From Phragmites australis (lineage: Eukaryota; Streptophyta; Magnoliopsida; Poales; Poaceae), in the NCBI RefSeq assembly GCF_958298935.1, contig NC_084921.1:31560001-31624000 (forward strand): DNA of 64,000 bases, written 5' to 3'. A program made the translations under genes and the position numbers. Under the pieces are notes generated by a model. The model was not told the DNA's origin. It saw only the letters and a list, made by a program, of their open reading frames with translations, and ran no database searches. Positions 43,670 to 55,840 of the stretch are shown in pieces. Position 1 is the first letter of the stretch. Every line of letters begins with the position of its first letter.

Positions 43670-44787
43670 GAAATGGGATATTTTATCCTTTTAACCTTTT
43701 ATGGTGAAGATTTTCACAGGCGATTCCTTAAGTGAATCGCCTGTGATAATTGTTGTGAACCGTATTCGGTAAAACGGTCATAACTTTTTCACACGGATTC
43801 CGATTTGGATGTTTTTTTGACTGTACGGATATCTACAGAAAAAGTTACATCTGTTTCTCCTCCACTTCATCATGTTCAGCAATTTTTTCAGGCCAAATAC
43901 GGCTTGAAAGATTGATTTCTCGCCCCTAGAAGTTTCTACACAGTTTTTGAAACACGCGTTTGTGTACATAGCCATCACCCCTTACATCAAACTTGAACAG
44001 AAATGTACTATGGTTCCTATTCTAGTGCTGCTGAGGTGAGAAAAAAATAAGAGAAAAATAAAATAAAAATAAAAAATATTTATGGCCGTGCTGACGCTTG
44101 ATGACACTTGATGTTATTGTTATCACTAGTACTTCTGTAAGCAGAGTCTTGTTATTGATAGTGGGGGTCTTTGATATTCTTCTAGTTGATCTTGCTGGAG
44201 ATGTTAAAATTGGTAGTGTTCTTTTTCTTCTCTGAGTTACTTGCATTAATAGGACTTATGGTAACAATAGTATATGTGTGATCGAAACTGTGTAAAATTT
44301 CAACTGATTATTTGGATACATAAATTATATTAAATAAAAAATTTCAACTACAAAGTTGTAGATCTCGTCGAGGGCTACAATTTTTATATAAAATTTGTCT
44401 CCATCCGAGTTCATATGAAAATGTTATGAATTTTTTAAGATAAGATGTCATCCATTTTCATAGACGGTTCCTTGTGTGAACAGCCTCTGAAAATGATCAT
44501 TACCACAAGAGGTTTTTTATGTGAACTGCCTATGTTAATTAGTCCATTTTCATAGACGGATTCTTATGTGAACCGTCTGTGAAAATGATGCATTTCCACA
44601 GGCAGCTCCTTATGTGAACCGCTTGTGAAAATAGTATGATATTCACAGGAATCGCCTGTGGAAATAATCTTTACACATGTGGTTTCTTCTGTCGCTTGCC
44701 TGTGGAAATCGCTCAGGCGGTTTGCCATATGACCCGCCTGTAGAAAGGCACCTTGGATGTCTCAAAAAAATAGTTTCTGTAGTAGTG
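43670..44787. mobile_element. CACTA (En/Spm) element terminus with subterminal repeats
   Basis: The end at 44774-44787, on the complementary strand, reads CACTACTACAGAAA, the canonical CACTA terminus. Inside it lie at least eight degenerate copies, in both orientations, of a motif like tttcacaggcggttc(c)ttatgtgaaccgcctgtgaaaa (for example near 43715-43745, 44455-44490, 44530-44590, 44592-44650). These are the subterminal transposase-binding repeats expected for CACTA elements. The opposite terminus was not found with confidence. Confidence 0.85.
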
Positions 44788-45586
44788 TTTCTCTCTCACT
44801 CTCTCCTTTCGGCTCACAGTTCATCCCTAGGAGGCTCTCGCCGCATCCTATCCAGGGCACGCTTTCGTGCCCCAACAGCGCGCCGTTCGTGGGGATCCGA
44901 CACAAAAAGCTCTGTTAGGAAGGAGAGGAGCAGGAAGCATCCTCGCGAACCAGAGCACTAAGCGCACTCTCATCTTCGCGCACCGCAACCTCCTTCGCGA
45001 GCTCGTCATCACGGTCGTTGGCTCACCACACAGAACGGTGCGTGTGGGAGCGACCACGAGTGCACATAACACCATCTTCCTCCGCGAGGCCAGAACCCCT
45101 GTCTTTCCCACGCTGGCTGCCGTGGTCGCGGGCTTGCTGTGCGGAACAGTGCATGGGTGGAGATGGCCACAGCGTCACTACCAGCACATGGGCTGGTTGT
45201 CGTTGGCTTACCACGTGGAGTGTCGCTGGGGTAGAGCACCGCCACGCCGAGAGCCGCAGCTGCCCTCATTGAAGTCACAAGGCATGTTTGCGGCTTCGGG
45301 AAAGAACGCCTCCGAATCCGAAGGCAGTCCCATGCGAAGGCGAGCGTGGAGGTAAAGCTCATGCAAGCCTCCGTGCACAAGGTAAGAGCATGCGCCCTTA
45401 TTTATTGCTAACATCAATTGGTGGTCAAGTGGACTAGCAGGCACTCCTACAAGCTTTCCAAAAGCTACAAAGCATTTCTTAGTACATAGCGTACCCTAGT
45501 CCACATCCCTGGTGCGTTCAACGCGTTCTTAGGATCACAAGGCATGCACCACAACATACTGCACCTAGAGCACCTTCTCGTTTATT
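44788..45586. other. GC-rich DNA between the CACTA end and the gypsy pol, unclassified
   Basis: The composition rises to high GC between 44810 and 45360 and several frames are open for that reason alone. None carries a domain I recognise. It may be a gene fragment or retrotransposon leader. Confidence 0.35.
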
Positions 45587-47964
45587 GTGAGTGGTTCTAT
45601 AATTTTCACTAAAATTGACTTGCGAAGCGGATACCACCAGATTAGAATGAAACTTGGAGATGAATGGAAGACTGCATTTAAAAATAAGTTTGGTTTGTAT
45701 GAATGGTTAGTAATGCCTTTTGGGTTAACTAATGCACATAGTACTTTCATGCGATTGATGAACAAAGTTTTACATACTTTCATTGGAAGATTTGTGGTGG
45801 TTTATTTTGATGATATCTTGATTTACAGCAAGTCACAAGAACAACACTTTGATCATTTACTTGCTGTTTTTAATGCTTTGAGAGATGCACGTTTGTTCGG
45901 TAACCTCGAAAAGTGCACATTTTGTATGGATTGAGTTTCTTTTCTTAGCTATATTGTTACTCCACAGGGAATAGAGGTGGATGAAGCAAAAATTGAAGGC
46001 ATAAAGAGCTAGCCGACCCCTGAGACTGTTACTCAAGTAATAAGCTTTTATGGTCTTGCGGGTTTCTATCGACTATTTGTGCGGGATTTCAGTACCATTG
46101 CTGCTCCATTAAACGAGTTGACAAAGAAAGGAATAATTTTCAAATGGGAACCTGCACAAGAAAAAAGATTTAAGTTGTTGAAAGAGAAACTTACCCATAC
46201 TCCATTGCTCCAACTCCCTGATTTTGGTAAGACCTTTGAACTAGAATGTGATGCTAGTGGGATTAGAATTGGAGGTGTGCTAATTCAAGAAGGTAAACAT
46301 GTTGCTTATTTTAACGAGAAATTAAGTGGCCCAAGTCTGAATTATTCCATTTATGATAAATAATTGTATGCTTTAGTTCATGTTTTTGAAACTTGGCAAC
46401 ATTATCTATGGCCCAAGAAATTTGTTATACATTCTGATTATGAATCGCTGAAACATATTAGAAGTCAAGCTAAACTGAATAAACGACCTGCTAAATTGAT
46501 ATAATTTATTGAGTCATTTTTTCATATCTCATAAAACATAAGAAAAGAAAAGACAATGTGATTGCTGATGCGCTTTCTAGGCGTTATACCATGTTATCTC
46601 AACTTGATCATAAGATTTTTTTGTTTAGAGACCATTAAGGATTTATATGTTGCTGATTTAAACTTTAAAGAAGTGCTTGAACATTGTACAGAAGGGAAAG
46701 TATGGAATAAATATGTGCTGAATGACGGATTGCTCTATCGTGCTAACAAACTATGTATTCTAGCTAGCTCTGTTCATTTTTTGTTGTTATAGGAGGCGCA
46801 TGGAGGAGCATTGATGGCACATTTTGGAGCAAAGAAGACTGAAGATGTGTTGGCTGCTCATTTCTTTTGGCCAAAGATGAGACATGACGTCGAACGCTAT
46901 GTGTCACGTTGCACCATTTGCAATAAAGCTAAGTCTCACTTAAATCCACATGTCCTTTACATGTCTCTTCCTGTTCCTAATGTACCTTAAGAGGATATTT
47001 CCATGGATTTTGTTTTAGGATTGCCTAAGACAGTAAGGGGGAGGGATAGCATATTTGTAGTTGTTGATCAATTCTCTAAAATGGCACATTTTATACCTTG
47101 CCACAAGAACGATGATGTTATAAACATAGCTGATTTGTTTTTCAGGGAAATCGTTTGACTACATGGAGTGCCTAATATTTTCGTCTTGGATCATACACAA
47201 AGTTTTTGAGTCACTTTTGGAGATCACTTTGGAATAAATTAGGGACAAAGCTGATGTTTTCTGCTATGTGTCATCCCCAAACTGATGGTCAAACAGAGGT
47301 CGTCAACCGCACATTATCGACCATATTGCAGGTAGTTCTAAAGAAGAATTTGAGGATGTGAGAAGAGTGCTTACCACATATTGAATTTGCTTACAATAGG
47401 TCGGTACACTCCACCACTAAGATAAGTCCGTTCCAGGTAGTGTATGGATTTAATCCCCATGCTCCTATTGGTTTACTACCTTTGCCTACTTTTGAAAGCC
47501 TTGATTTAGATGCTAAGAAACGTGCTGAGTTTATCCTTAAGTTGCATGACACAACTAAAAAGAATATAGTGAGCATGACTGAAAAGTATAAGATTGCTAG
47601 AAGTAAAGGTAGGAAGGAAATAAAATTTGAATCGGGTGATTTAGTTTGGTTGCATTTGAGGAAGGATAGGTTTTCGGAACTAAGAAAATCAAAGTTGATG
47701 TCTAGAGCTAATGTACCATTTAAGATAATTGAGAAAATCAATGACAATGCATACAAATTAGACCTACCTGCAGATTTTGGAGTTAGTCCCACATTTAACA
47801 TTTCAGATTTGAAGCCATATTTGGGAGAAGAAGATGAGCTTGAGTCGAGAACGACTCCAATTCAAGAGGGGGAGGATGATGAGCCCATGGCTCCTTCGGA
47901 TACGATCAATACCACCAATAATCCTCAAATCATACAAGGTCTAATTACAAGAGCACGTGCATGA
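45587..47964 (+). pseudogene. Ty3/gypsy pol remnant (RT, RNase H, integrase)
   Basis: The plus strand gives the reverse transcriptase from [14 protein letters not shown] through [17 protein letters not shown] and the active-site [11 protein letters not shown] (about 45605-45830). The connection and RNase H region follow (TPQGIEVDEAKIEG, FKWEPAQEKRF, FELECDASGIRIGGVL, IADALSRRY). Next is the integrase (zinc region HFFWPKMRHDVERYVSRC with CNKAK, core [39 protein letters not shown]), and the C-terminal part VWLHLRKDRF to SDLKPYLGEEDEL. Gag, protease and the first part of RT are missing, and more than eight in-frame stops interrupt the frame. The domain order RT-RNaseH-IN is that of Ty3/gypsy elements. 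The longest open piece is the integrase tail at 47440-47964. Confidence 0.93.
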
Positions 47965-48059
47965 CAATTAGATCACCAGGTGAACTCGTTCCTTGCTGTT
48001 CATGTTTCCTTGGATGGTTTACTACTAAATTCTTGTGATGTTTTATTCCATATGAACGT

Positions 48060-48800
48060 GGGAGAAGCACCATAACCTTACTCGGATGTCACTCCTCGAA
48101 GGCCAAGTATACTCGAATGCAAGGCTGGGCTCTAGTTGTGGTTGTGGTTGAAGTCGTGGTCGTGGTCGAAGTCGTGGTCATGGTCGAAGTCGAGTTCCAG
48201 GATAGCACATCAGTAAAACAGACATAACTCTCTCATACGAAGTTCGTTTTAGGCAATTTTGGACATTCTGGAAAGCTTACGACGAGCCATTTCCAATGGA
48301 TATGAGATCAACCAAATATTCCTTATAGCTTGGTCATAGTCAAAGGAATAAGGTGCTACATCACCGTTTTGAACCCTGCCGGTTTTGTAATTGTGTCGGA
48401 GTTGGAGTCCAGGTTGTGCACACCTCTCTCTATGGTTGCACAACCCTAGGTCGACCTCCTCAAGCCTCCCTATATATACATAGTAGCCATCGTAGTTTAG
48501 GCTTGAGTTTAGCTTAGATTATTCTGTTTAATACAATTTTGCCGTTTATCGGTTTGTTGAACCCCAAACTCGAGTGCTTTATTGGTATAGCAATATTCAG
48601 ATTGCATCTACCTTTTCTTGCTTGTGTTCTTGATTTGCTTGCAGGAAAAGCCTTCTTGGTGAGATCAACCACGTCTTGGCACGGTTGATAACCACGAAGT
48701 AGTGGTGTAGTGGTTGCAAGGGTTCTTGATCTATTCTGATCGAAGACTTTGGATCATCAATATCGAAACTCCACTAATCGACTTATCATATTACCTTTGG
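48060..48800 (+). mobile_element. Probable 3' LTR of the gypsy element
   Basis: The region after the pol stop has a low-complexity gtggtcgaagtc tandem stretch (about 48130-48195), a TATA-type tatatatac (48470-48478), and U5-like sequence ending near gatcaaccacgtcttggc... and ...agtggttgcaaggg. It follows pol in the position of a 3' LTR. Exact ends and a second LTR for comparison are lacking. Confidence 0.5.
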
Positions 48801-48819
48801 AAGATCGAGCAAAGACGCA

Positions 48820-49437
48820 TCACATGTGGTACGCTGGCACTTTGGAGTCTTGGTGACTCGCTGGCACCTTAGGCCTTGGTGGCTCAAGCTTGTTGATCCT
48901 TTGACTTGGTGTCGAGTGATGGTAAGAAGCTTGTACGGGGACGTAGAGACCCTTGTCTTGGTGGATCAAGCTCCGAAGTGAAGATGACAGCAAGTGACCG
49001 GAAGAGAGGCTTGTGGTGAGGCTTTGCAATGGTGGCTCAACCTACTTGAGGCCTAGGAGGCTCAAGGGTTGTGACAGGAAGAGCCTTGGCGACCGGGAGT
49101 ATATTCTTGGTGGAGCTCCAATGTGGATTAGGGGTGGCGTTTATGCTATCGATACCACGGGATAAAAATCCCTTGTGCCGAGTTTGCACTCTCTACCTTA
49201 TTTACATTTTTGTATTTACATACTTACAATTTTCCTTCCTAAAGTAGTTTGCTAGGTTTGACTATAGGTTGCAAGCCTTTGAACGATAAAGTAGACACAC
49301 TAGATAAACCTAGCACATATTTAGATAGAAATCGATATAGGTTTATCTTGTTAAGTTTTTGGAGCCAAATAGTTTTGGATGTCCTAATTCACCCCCCTCT
49401 TAGGATGTCACCCTGATCCCTGCAACAGGGAACTAGA
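48820..49437 (+). mobile_element. Copia LTR remnant (U5 side), related to the LTR at 19.4-20.9 kb
   Basis: Phrases attaggggtg, gataccacgggataaaaatc and ttcacccccctctta occur in the same order and spacing as in the U5 part of the LTR ending at 20936, and the end gatccctgcaaca is equivalent to gatcctaca there. Only this part is present; no PBS-gag follows. It is a truncated LTR or solo-LTR remnant of a related family. Confidence 0.65.
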
Positions 49438-50098
49438 AGGACATATTCATCAACAGTGTAACCACTGGTTAATCATAATTTGAATATCTTGATCTAATAT
49501 TTGCATGCAAGTTAACCTTAACCTTAGGGAAGACATTCTCACATAACTACTACAACCATAGAGCCCCTTTTTGTGAATCTTCGATTCATGATAGTTCACT
49601 ATCAATCACCATTTATGTTAGTAATAATACTTTAATACTTAAGGCTTGAGATCCACTTGTTCCTTGAGATCAATAAACCTTGGAATACTCTAAGAAAAAG
49701 GCTATCTAAGGGAAAGGATACACTAACCCGTGCGCTTGCTTTTTATAATTGCGCGCATATCTAGCATCAACAGTCCTCATACTATGTTTCATTGCCAACA
49801 ACGCATCAAACCTAGAGTCCATGGCACTTTTCCCATTTGGATCCACCATGGCATCCACATGTGATGCTGGTTCTGTAGTCACACAAACATGAGTATCTCC
49901 TCGAAGCTTGTCTGTATGAACACTACTGCCATCAGTGAAGAGTTTTGGTCATGTGATTGCCTCACTGGAGATGCATCGTCATGTGCCCTTGTGTTGGCTC
50001 GATCGCGGTGGAGGTCACAACCATGAGTAGCCCGATGTCCTCACTAATGCCCCTGATGATACGCGTGGGTGATCTCCCATTCACCCATCGCCAGCGGC
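49438..50098. other. Unclassified DNA with a decayed TE-like frame
   Basis: On the minus strand about 49950-49780 gives VDPNGKSAMDSRFDALLAMK and HSMRTVDARYARNYKKQ. The piece looks protein-derived but belongs to no family I can name. Its position next to the frame at 50099-50623 suggests one decayed transposon gene. Confidence 0.35.
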
Positions 50099-50623
50099 CT
50101 AGCGCCATGCGTAGCCAAGCATGCGCGCATCAAGCAAAATCACGGGGAAGGCCATCTCCTTGTTGGTTAACGCATCGAGGTGGGCAACCACTGAGCCAGT
50201 AATTGAGCCAGATCCTGGCCCGTCACCACCTGGTGCGGCCCCACCCAAAGCAGCAACACACAAGCCAGGTTCAGGTGTGCCCATGTCCACGCCAAGTAAG
50301 GGTGAGCCCGCGTCCAAGCCAGTAGGCCCAATAGTATCACGATTGATAGGTCCAATAGTTAACTGATATGAATAATCTTCCCCATTAACTGGAAGTCTGA
50401 AACAAAAGAGGGCGATGAAGCAAGGATATTCATTATGGCAAAATTTAAATTCCGAGTGTTCATGTGTTTGTCCCTGCACGCACAAATGCTCGACCGTCCA
50501 ATGTGCATCCATCGCACCATGCTCTTTGCTGCTTAATCTCAAGCGTGCAGGCGTAGTGATGCCCATGAACCACCACAACCACACCATGTGAGCAGGCCCC
50601 ACTCCACATCTCCTCCTCCACAA
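50099..50623 (-). CDS. Hypothetical open frame, probably transposon-derived
   Basis: A 174-codon minus-strand frame starts MWRRRCGVGPAHMVWLWW and ends in DARMLGYAWR. The middle part (about residues 85-150) is rich in Gly, Pro and Asp with a TIGPINRDTIGPTGLDAGSP-like segment; no domain is recognised. The frame may simply be part of a longer decayed gene that continues leftward. Without homologues it should be treated as doubtful. Confidence 0.25.
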   Translation of the reverse strand: MWRRRCGVGPAHMVWLWWFMGITTPARLRLSSKEHGAMDAHWTVEHLCVQGQTHEHSEFKFCHNEYPCFIALFCFRLPVNGEDYSYQLTIGPINRDTIGPTGLDAGSPLLGVDMGTPEPGLCVAALGGAAPGGDGPGSGSITGSVVAHLDALTNKEMAFPVILLDARMLGYAWR

Positions 50624-50663
50624 AATATCATGATTTTGTTGTTTGATTGGGAGTAGTCATCCC

Positions 50664-50842
<179 letters not shown>

Positions 50843-50899
50843 TTTCGATTGGGAATATCAGTGCCCCTTCTCCATCCATATATCTCTCTCTGCAAATGG

Positions 50900-51640
50900 A
50901 TTCTATGAGTCGTCCTGAATCCTAGAGTGGAAGAGATAGTGGAAATGAAGGAGGAGGCATCATTTCCATTTCTCCCATCCGCGTCCACGCTCTTGGGCAC
51001 AGTGGACAAAAGTGGCAAAGGTGGCGATGATGCTGAAGATGGAGGGGGTGGGGAATGACATAGGTGGCATCGCCACAGGGCTATCCTCACTGCGGGACCA
51101 CAACCACAACAACAACCACATCCAGGACGTCGACAATGTCGCATCGCTCACCGACCTCTGCCTCATCTCACTTGACCTCTACGAGTGCCGTTTCTTCTTC
51201 TTGTTAGATCTGAGCTCCTTGTCATCATTGGTTAGCGGGGCTGCATCAATGGGGCATGAAGGCGTGAGGGTTGTCCTCACTATAGGACCTCAACCTCAGC
51301 AACAACCGCATCTAGGCTCAGCGAGATTCTCGACAAGAAGGCTTACTCACCGCATCTGGCTCGATCCGAGACACTGCCTATAATTCAAGTTGTGGATGAG
51401 AAGAAGTTCGTATGTGACTAGACACCGTGCATCATTGAAGTCATGGATGAGAAGGAATCTGTCGTGCTTTTGCATTTTGTACCAGTTATCCTATATATTG
51501 CTTCATATTTTTCCAAGAAAAATAAATCAAATTTATTTTCAAGTTTTAGCAGTTCTACCAAACTGCCCATATACTTCTACAAATTTGCCAAGCGAAATGC
51601 ATCAAATTGCTTTTCCATTTTGAGATGAACAATACAAATT
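50900..51640 (+). pseudogene. Possible LRR-type gene fragment
   Basis: One frame reads TGLSSLRDHNHNNNHIQDV and NVASLTDLCLISLDL (51075-51175), close to the LxxLxxLxLxxNxI pattern of SDS22-type LRRs. About 190 bp on, a similar DNA phrase (ttgtcctcactataggacct...caacaaccgcat) appears in another frame, as if the repeat were duplicated and shifted. There is no complete gene. The match is short and could be coincidence. Confidence 0.3.
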
Positions 51641-51949
51641 TCTCTGATTTCTTTTTGTTCAACGAACATGTTAGTAAATTAGCCCATGGAAGCGATGGAT
51701 TTATCGAGACAAACTATGCAAGATCACAATGACACCAGAGGTACGATATTTTTTAACAAGGTTAAGCTGAAGCCTACATCCTTGAGGAATGACTACATAC
51801 ACTTCTCTCCATAGTTGCAACACCGGCAGCTCCAGGGTCATGGCAGAACCGCCGCCACTCCCTACGAGCCTATCGCTATGTCGTCATGGTTACAACAGTG
51901 GTGGTGCCCAATATTTATGGGTCTAGGAATAGAAGTCTGACACAAACTC

Positions 51950-52560
51950 TATCCCTAACCACCTAGTCCAATACATAATCTATTTGTACAAATATTCCAA
52001 CAAACTCCACATTGGCGAATATGCCATCACCTTGAAGGCGTCATGTAAGAACCTCTGTGCACATAGACTTGAGTCATCTAGCTCTGTTACTCACCTTGAA
52101 CATCCTGGCCATGACTGAATACCGCAAAGTTTGCAGCTCCCTCCTCCATGACTTCACCCTTCAATTTGTACTGATGAGTTCCCAATTTCTCACCTATCAT
52201 CACAGTCTTGTCATTCTTAATCACCTTCAAGGTCCTTCTTATCTAGCACCGCCTAATACAATCAACCTTCTTCATGCAGAATTCCAAGTGAGATCAGATT
52301 CCTTATAAGTCCTAGCACATGTCACACACCCTCAAGTAGCTTTGACCCTGATGTTGCCAACTCCCATGACACGGTACCTTCAGGATCAAAATTACCTGTT
52401 CCATCTCCTCCCACTTTTCATCATCTATCGTGGCTAGCTTTGACCCTCGCAGAGCCTTCAGGATACCCTGATGTGCAGCAGGTCCTTAACTATCATTTGC
52501 CACAGCTCAAAATTGCCAGTTCCATCAAACCTCGTCACCTCAAATTTGGACGCCATCGAC
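51950..52560 (-). pseudogene. Copia gag / pre-integrase remnant
   Basis: The minus strand starts MASKFEVTRFDGTGNFELWQ and continues, after a frameshift, as LKALRGSKLATIDDEKWEEM, the classic Copia gag N-terminus. Near 52200-52080 it reads NDKTVMIGEKLGTHQYKLKG, which matches the GAG-pre-integrase region. The middle of gag with the zinc knuckle is deleted, and integrase and RT are absent. It is a heavily deleted element. Confidence 0.8.
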
Positions 52561-52599
52561 ATCATCTGTATGTTGCTGCAGACAGGAATCCCTTTGCTC

Positions 52600-53440
52600 A
52601 TGCGCACCTCACGTGTGCTGAGTGCTCGTCCCGCGCCCTGCCTGGACACTGAGCCACGCGCATGCCGCCTTGTGCTCCGGCTGTGGACTATCCACCATTC
52701 TTGAGTCCTGTCGACAACCACACTGCTTGCACACGAAAAAACCGATTAGCTCAAGCGCTGCTCGTCGTTCACCGTCAACTGTTGTAAGCACCGGTTCACC
52801 AACAGTCTATTGCAATTTTGACGCAATACCAGAACTTCCTTGCCTCGGTTGTTGATCTGCGCTTTTGTCCATTCCTATTCAGCTACTATACCCGACAATA
52901 TATAGTCGCACAGTTCTCCGATTCTAACATGGACTCCAACAATCGCACGGTCAACCTGACCGGTTCCAACACCAATCGGCCACGGCCGTGCCCATGTGCA
53001 ATGCCCCACCTGGGCGCTCCCACCACTGGGCCAGCTGCGCACCTCGGCCTTCACGTACCCTCATCCACCGGACTGACCCACAGCCGAGCAGGCCTCCCGC
53101 ATGCATGGCTCCGCGTGGACCGCTCCAGGCCGCCTTGCCTCGTCCGCGTGGCCAACTAGTTGCCTCGGCCTGAGCTCCTCGGCTGATTGGGCTGCACTGC
53201 GCTCTGGGCCGCCGTACCACTGCCACAGCTCCACGTCGGCTGACTCACGGACCAACAGACGCTGCACCTCGGTTGTACTATGCGGAGCCAACCCACCAGC
53301 CTACTCTTCCTGGACTTCACTGCACAGAGCTCTCCTGGGCCACGCTAGCAAACCTGCCGCCTTGGCCTTCTCCAACAGAATCAGCTTCCTTCTCGTAAAT
53401 CACTGTAGCAAAGAGTTTTTTAATTTTTGCCGATCGCGAG
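52600..53440. other. GC-rich, Pro/Arg/His-coding DNA; no gene identified
   Basis: Several frames are open on both strands because of high GC. None shows a domain. The stretch is probably leader or LTR sequence of the minus-strand Copia remnant or captured DNA. Confidence 0.35.
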
Positions 53441-53450
53441 AAGCAGCAAA

Positions 53451-53710
53451 CGGCTCCAACAGCTCCCGTATCCACCTCTACAGGGATATGGAAAGCAAAT
53501 AGAAGCCGGTAAATTTGGGAGAAAAACCGGCTACCGTATCACTGTAGCCAATGTATATGTGTGGGTCCGAAGGGAGAAGGAGAGTAATAGAAAGTAGGAA
53601 ATAGAGTAGCTGTTGGAGATGGAAAAAATAGGGGATACTGTAATAATGTTAGGAGATAATGTAATAATGTTATAGGGGATAAATTTTTAGAGTATCTGTT
53701 GGAGATGGTC
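53451..53710. repeat. Possible MITE with CTCCAACAG / CTGTTGGAG ends
   Basis: ggctccaacagctcc at the left and gtatctgttggagatgg at the right form imperfect inverted ends around 260 bp. A second ctgttggagatgg occurs inside at about 53610, and aatgtaataatgtta-type repeats fill the right half. The pattern matches common grass MITEs, but no target duplication was verified. Confidence 0.4.
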
Positions 53711-54217
53711 TAGAACGTAGAGCACTTCTGCGACGTCGTGCGGGCCCAACCAAAGATCAATGGGCAACATGTTGGAATACCTTAATTACACCCGAATAGG
53801 TATATGTATATTATTTTTCATAGTATAACTTTTATATATGTCAATTTAAAAAATATTGAGGATTCATCCGGCGAAATTTTTTTTTTGTCCAAACGGTATC
53901 AATAAGTGTTTTTTTTTAATTTTCGTTCGATATAATTTTCTCGACATTTTTTTATTTTGTTGATGTAAAATTATGTGAGTAATATTTTAGTGAAGCACAA
54001 TTATCATATAACCCGACATGAAGGTTACATACGGTTGTAAACATTACACGAGTCTTGAAATTTATTGTCGCTGTGCGAATAGACCCTAACCATAAAAAGA
54101 TGACGACAGTAAAAATTGGCATGTACGGCACGCATAGAAACTAACATAGTATCGTGTCGCTGCTAAACCTAACATGCCTTAGGGAATAAAAATAGATCGG
54201 ATTACAATAGATGCTCT
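53711..54217. other. AT-rich DNA at the left flank of the MURA/PMD element
   Basis: No coding sequence. This is where the left terminal inverted repeat of the large Mutator-like element would be expected, but no clear match to the right-side arms at 63.3-63.7 kb was found. Confidence 0.4.
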
Positions 54218-54810
54218 CTACTGAGTGCACATAGGATATTTGTCTTTCCTCAGGGTATCGGGCCCATTTGTCTTAGCATGACGGACCCTCTCCTGCTTCC
54301 TTTCTCTCTCTACTTCGCGTGCTTCAGCTGCGGCGTGCTCCTTCGCTGCGTTCCTCATGCGCTCCTCCTCCTGACGTTTCAGCCGTAGTTCCTCCTGTCG
54401 TTGCTCGTACTCCCAGCGTTCGTAAGTTTCCCTTCTCCACAGCATGCTCATCGACCCACCGCTTCTGGTCCTCAGTTTGCTCTGTGTCTAGTTATCCCAT
54501 GAAGTGTGGAGGAGACTGGACAAATGAAACAAGAGGGGAGATTTGTAAGACAGTGCATGAAATCGTATGGAAAGTGCCACATGAGTGATATATGTCGCTA
54601 TACCAATGGGTACTCATACGGTCTGTGTCAAGGAGAGTCGTACTGGTAGTTGGCACACATGAAGAAGCGTCTACCATATGTGTAGGAGATGTCCTGAGAC
54701 TCGCGAAGCCTACAAGGGTCGCCACAGAAGCACATCGGCGGTTCGACCCTCTAGGGGATGAAAATCCCCTAATATTTCTTGGGTGGGCTTGGTGGAGCTG
54801 AGGAAGACAT
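54218..54810 (-). pseudogene. GRF-type zinc-finger, coiled-coil protein (transposon passenger), minus strand
   Basis: From ATG at 54810 the frame reads MSSSAPPSPPKKY, then two stops, then PPMCFCGDPCRLRESQDISY and GRRFFMCANYQYD. That is a GRF zinc finger: C-x-C at the start and GRRFF-x-C towards the end. After an intron-like gap the terminal frame (54451-54218) is highly charged, ERWEYEQRQEELRLKRQEEE and so on, a predicted coiled coil ending KYPMCTQ. GRF fingers bind single-stranded nucleic acid in other proteins. In grasses, small GRF-plus-coiled-coil genes are common in transposon-rich DNA. Early stops make this copy inactive. Confidence 0.75.
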
Positions 54811-55840
54811 TGCACTCGAGAGAGCTGAGGAAGGAATGGTGTATCAATGGATGAGGGTAGGGTTATTTATGGTGGTCGGAGGCTGGTGTATGGACTGAGT
54901 GCGTGGGCTTTGGCTGGGGGCAAGAGCATAGGATTCCTTGTGAAAGATAGAAAAGTTGTGGCATTGATGTTTGGTAGAGATTCTCTGTGAAAGCTCTTGC
55001 TTGGTGTGGTCATTTTATTTTGCCAAAGTTCAGCAAGGAGTTATATTTCCTCTGCATGGAAGACAGGGAATCATATGAAAGCATTGGGCTTAGAAAAAGT
55101 GTATTGGTAGAATGATAAAATCCGCCTATTTCATTGAAGAAAGTAAAGTACATCACAAATAAGGGTAATTGTAGCATTCATTGCCTGTCTGTGGGTACAA
55201 TACGCAAGGCAATATGCACTGACTCGTACCAAACTCGGACACAATCTATGACAAGTTAGAATGGCATGTAGTACTGCATCGCTAAACAAAGCATACCTTA
55301 TGGAAAGATAGATTGCCGGGTGAAAGAAAATATCTATTAGGGAGGTGGAAAAGATGGAGGCTTCTCATCCAGATATACATAGTGGATCTCTTGAAAGTTG
55401 CATCCATGGGGGTAGGGCTTGCTGCACACGTACCCTTGTGCCAGTCAACGTGCCATAGGCCCCGGCACAGCCGGTAGGCTGCACAGGCATTGTGGTAGTT
55501 GTGTTCGGATGGTCAATATGGAGGTGAGTTATATCGACGATAGACATCGGATACTCTGGTAAGCTCATCATTGTGTGTCACTGCAGCGGCAGGGAAAAAC
55601 CTGTGCTACACATAATAGGCCAGTGTAGGCTAGCGTATAGACTACAGTGGTACCTTTAATAGGCCATTGCAGTCTAGCAAATAGACTATTCTGTGCTACT
55701 CCTAATAGGCTGGTTGAGTCTATGCAATGTTTATTTTTAGTGCTGCCACATCTATCCACTACCCCCGAGACTTATTGTATATAAACAAAACCTCCTTGCT
55801 CTCAATGAACCTTCTCCAGACCTCGAATTGAATTGAGACA
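54811..55840. other. Intergenic DNA between the two GRF genes
   Basis: No domain was recognised. The region at 55240-55320 (tcgctaaacaaagcataccttatgg) resembles the sequence just downstream of the minus GRF gene (about 54150-54190, cgctgctaaacctaacatgcc), hinting that the GRF units share 3' flanks by duplication. A minus-strand frame at 55571-55365 is unassigned. Confidence 0.4.

Noticed and set aside
44810..45360. Several overlapping GC-rich open frames between the CACTA end and the gypsy element
   Set aside because: Frames are open on both strands, none has a domain, and base composition alone explains them.
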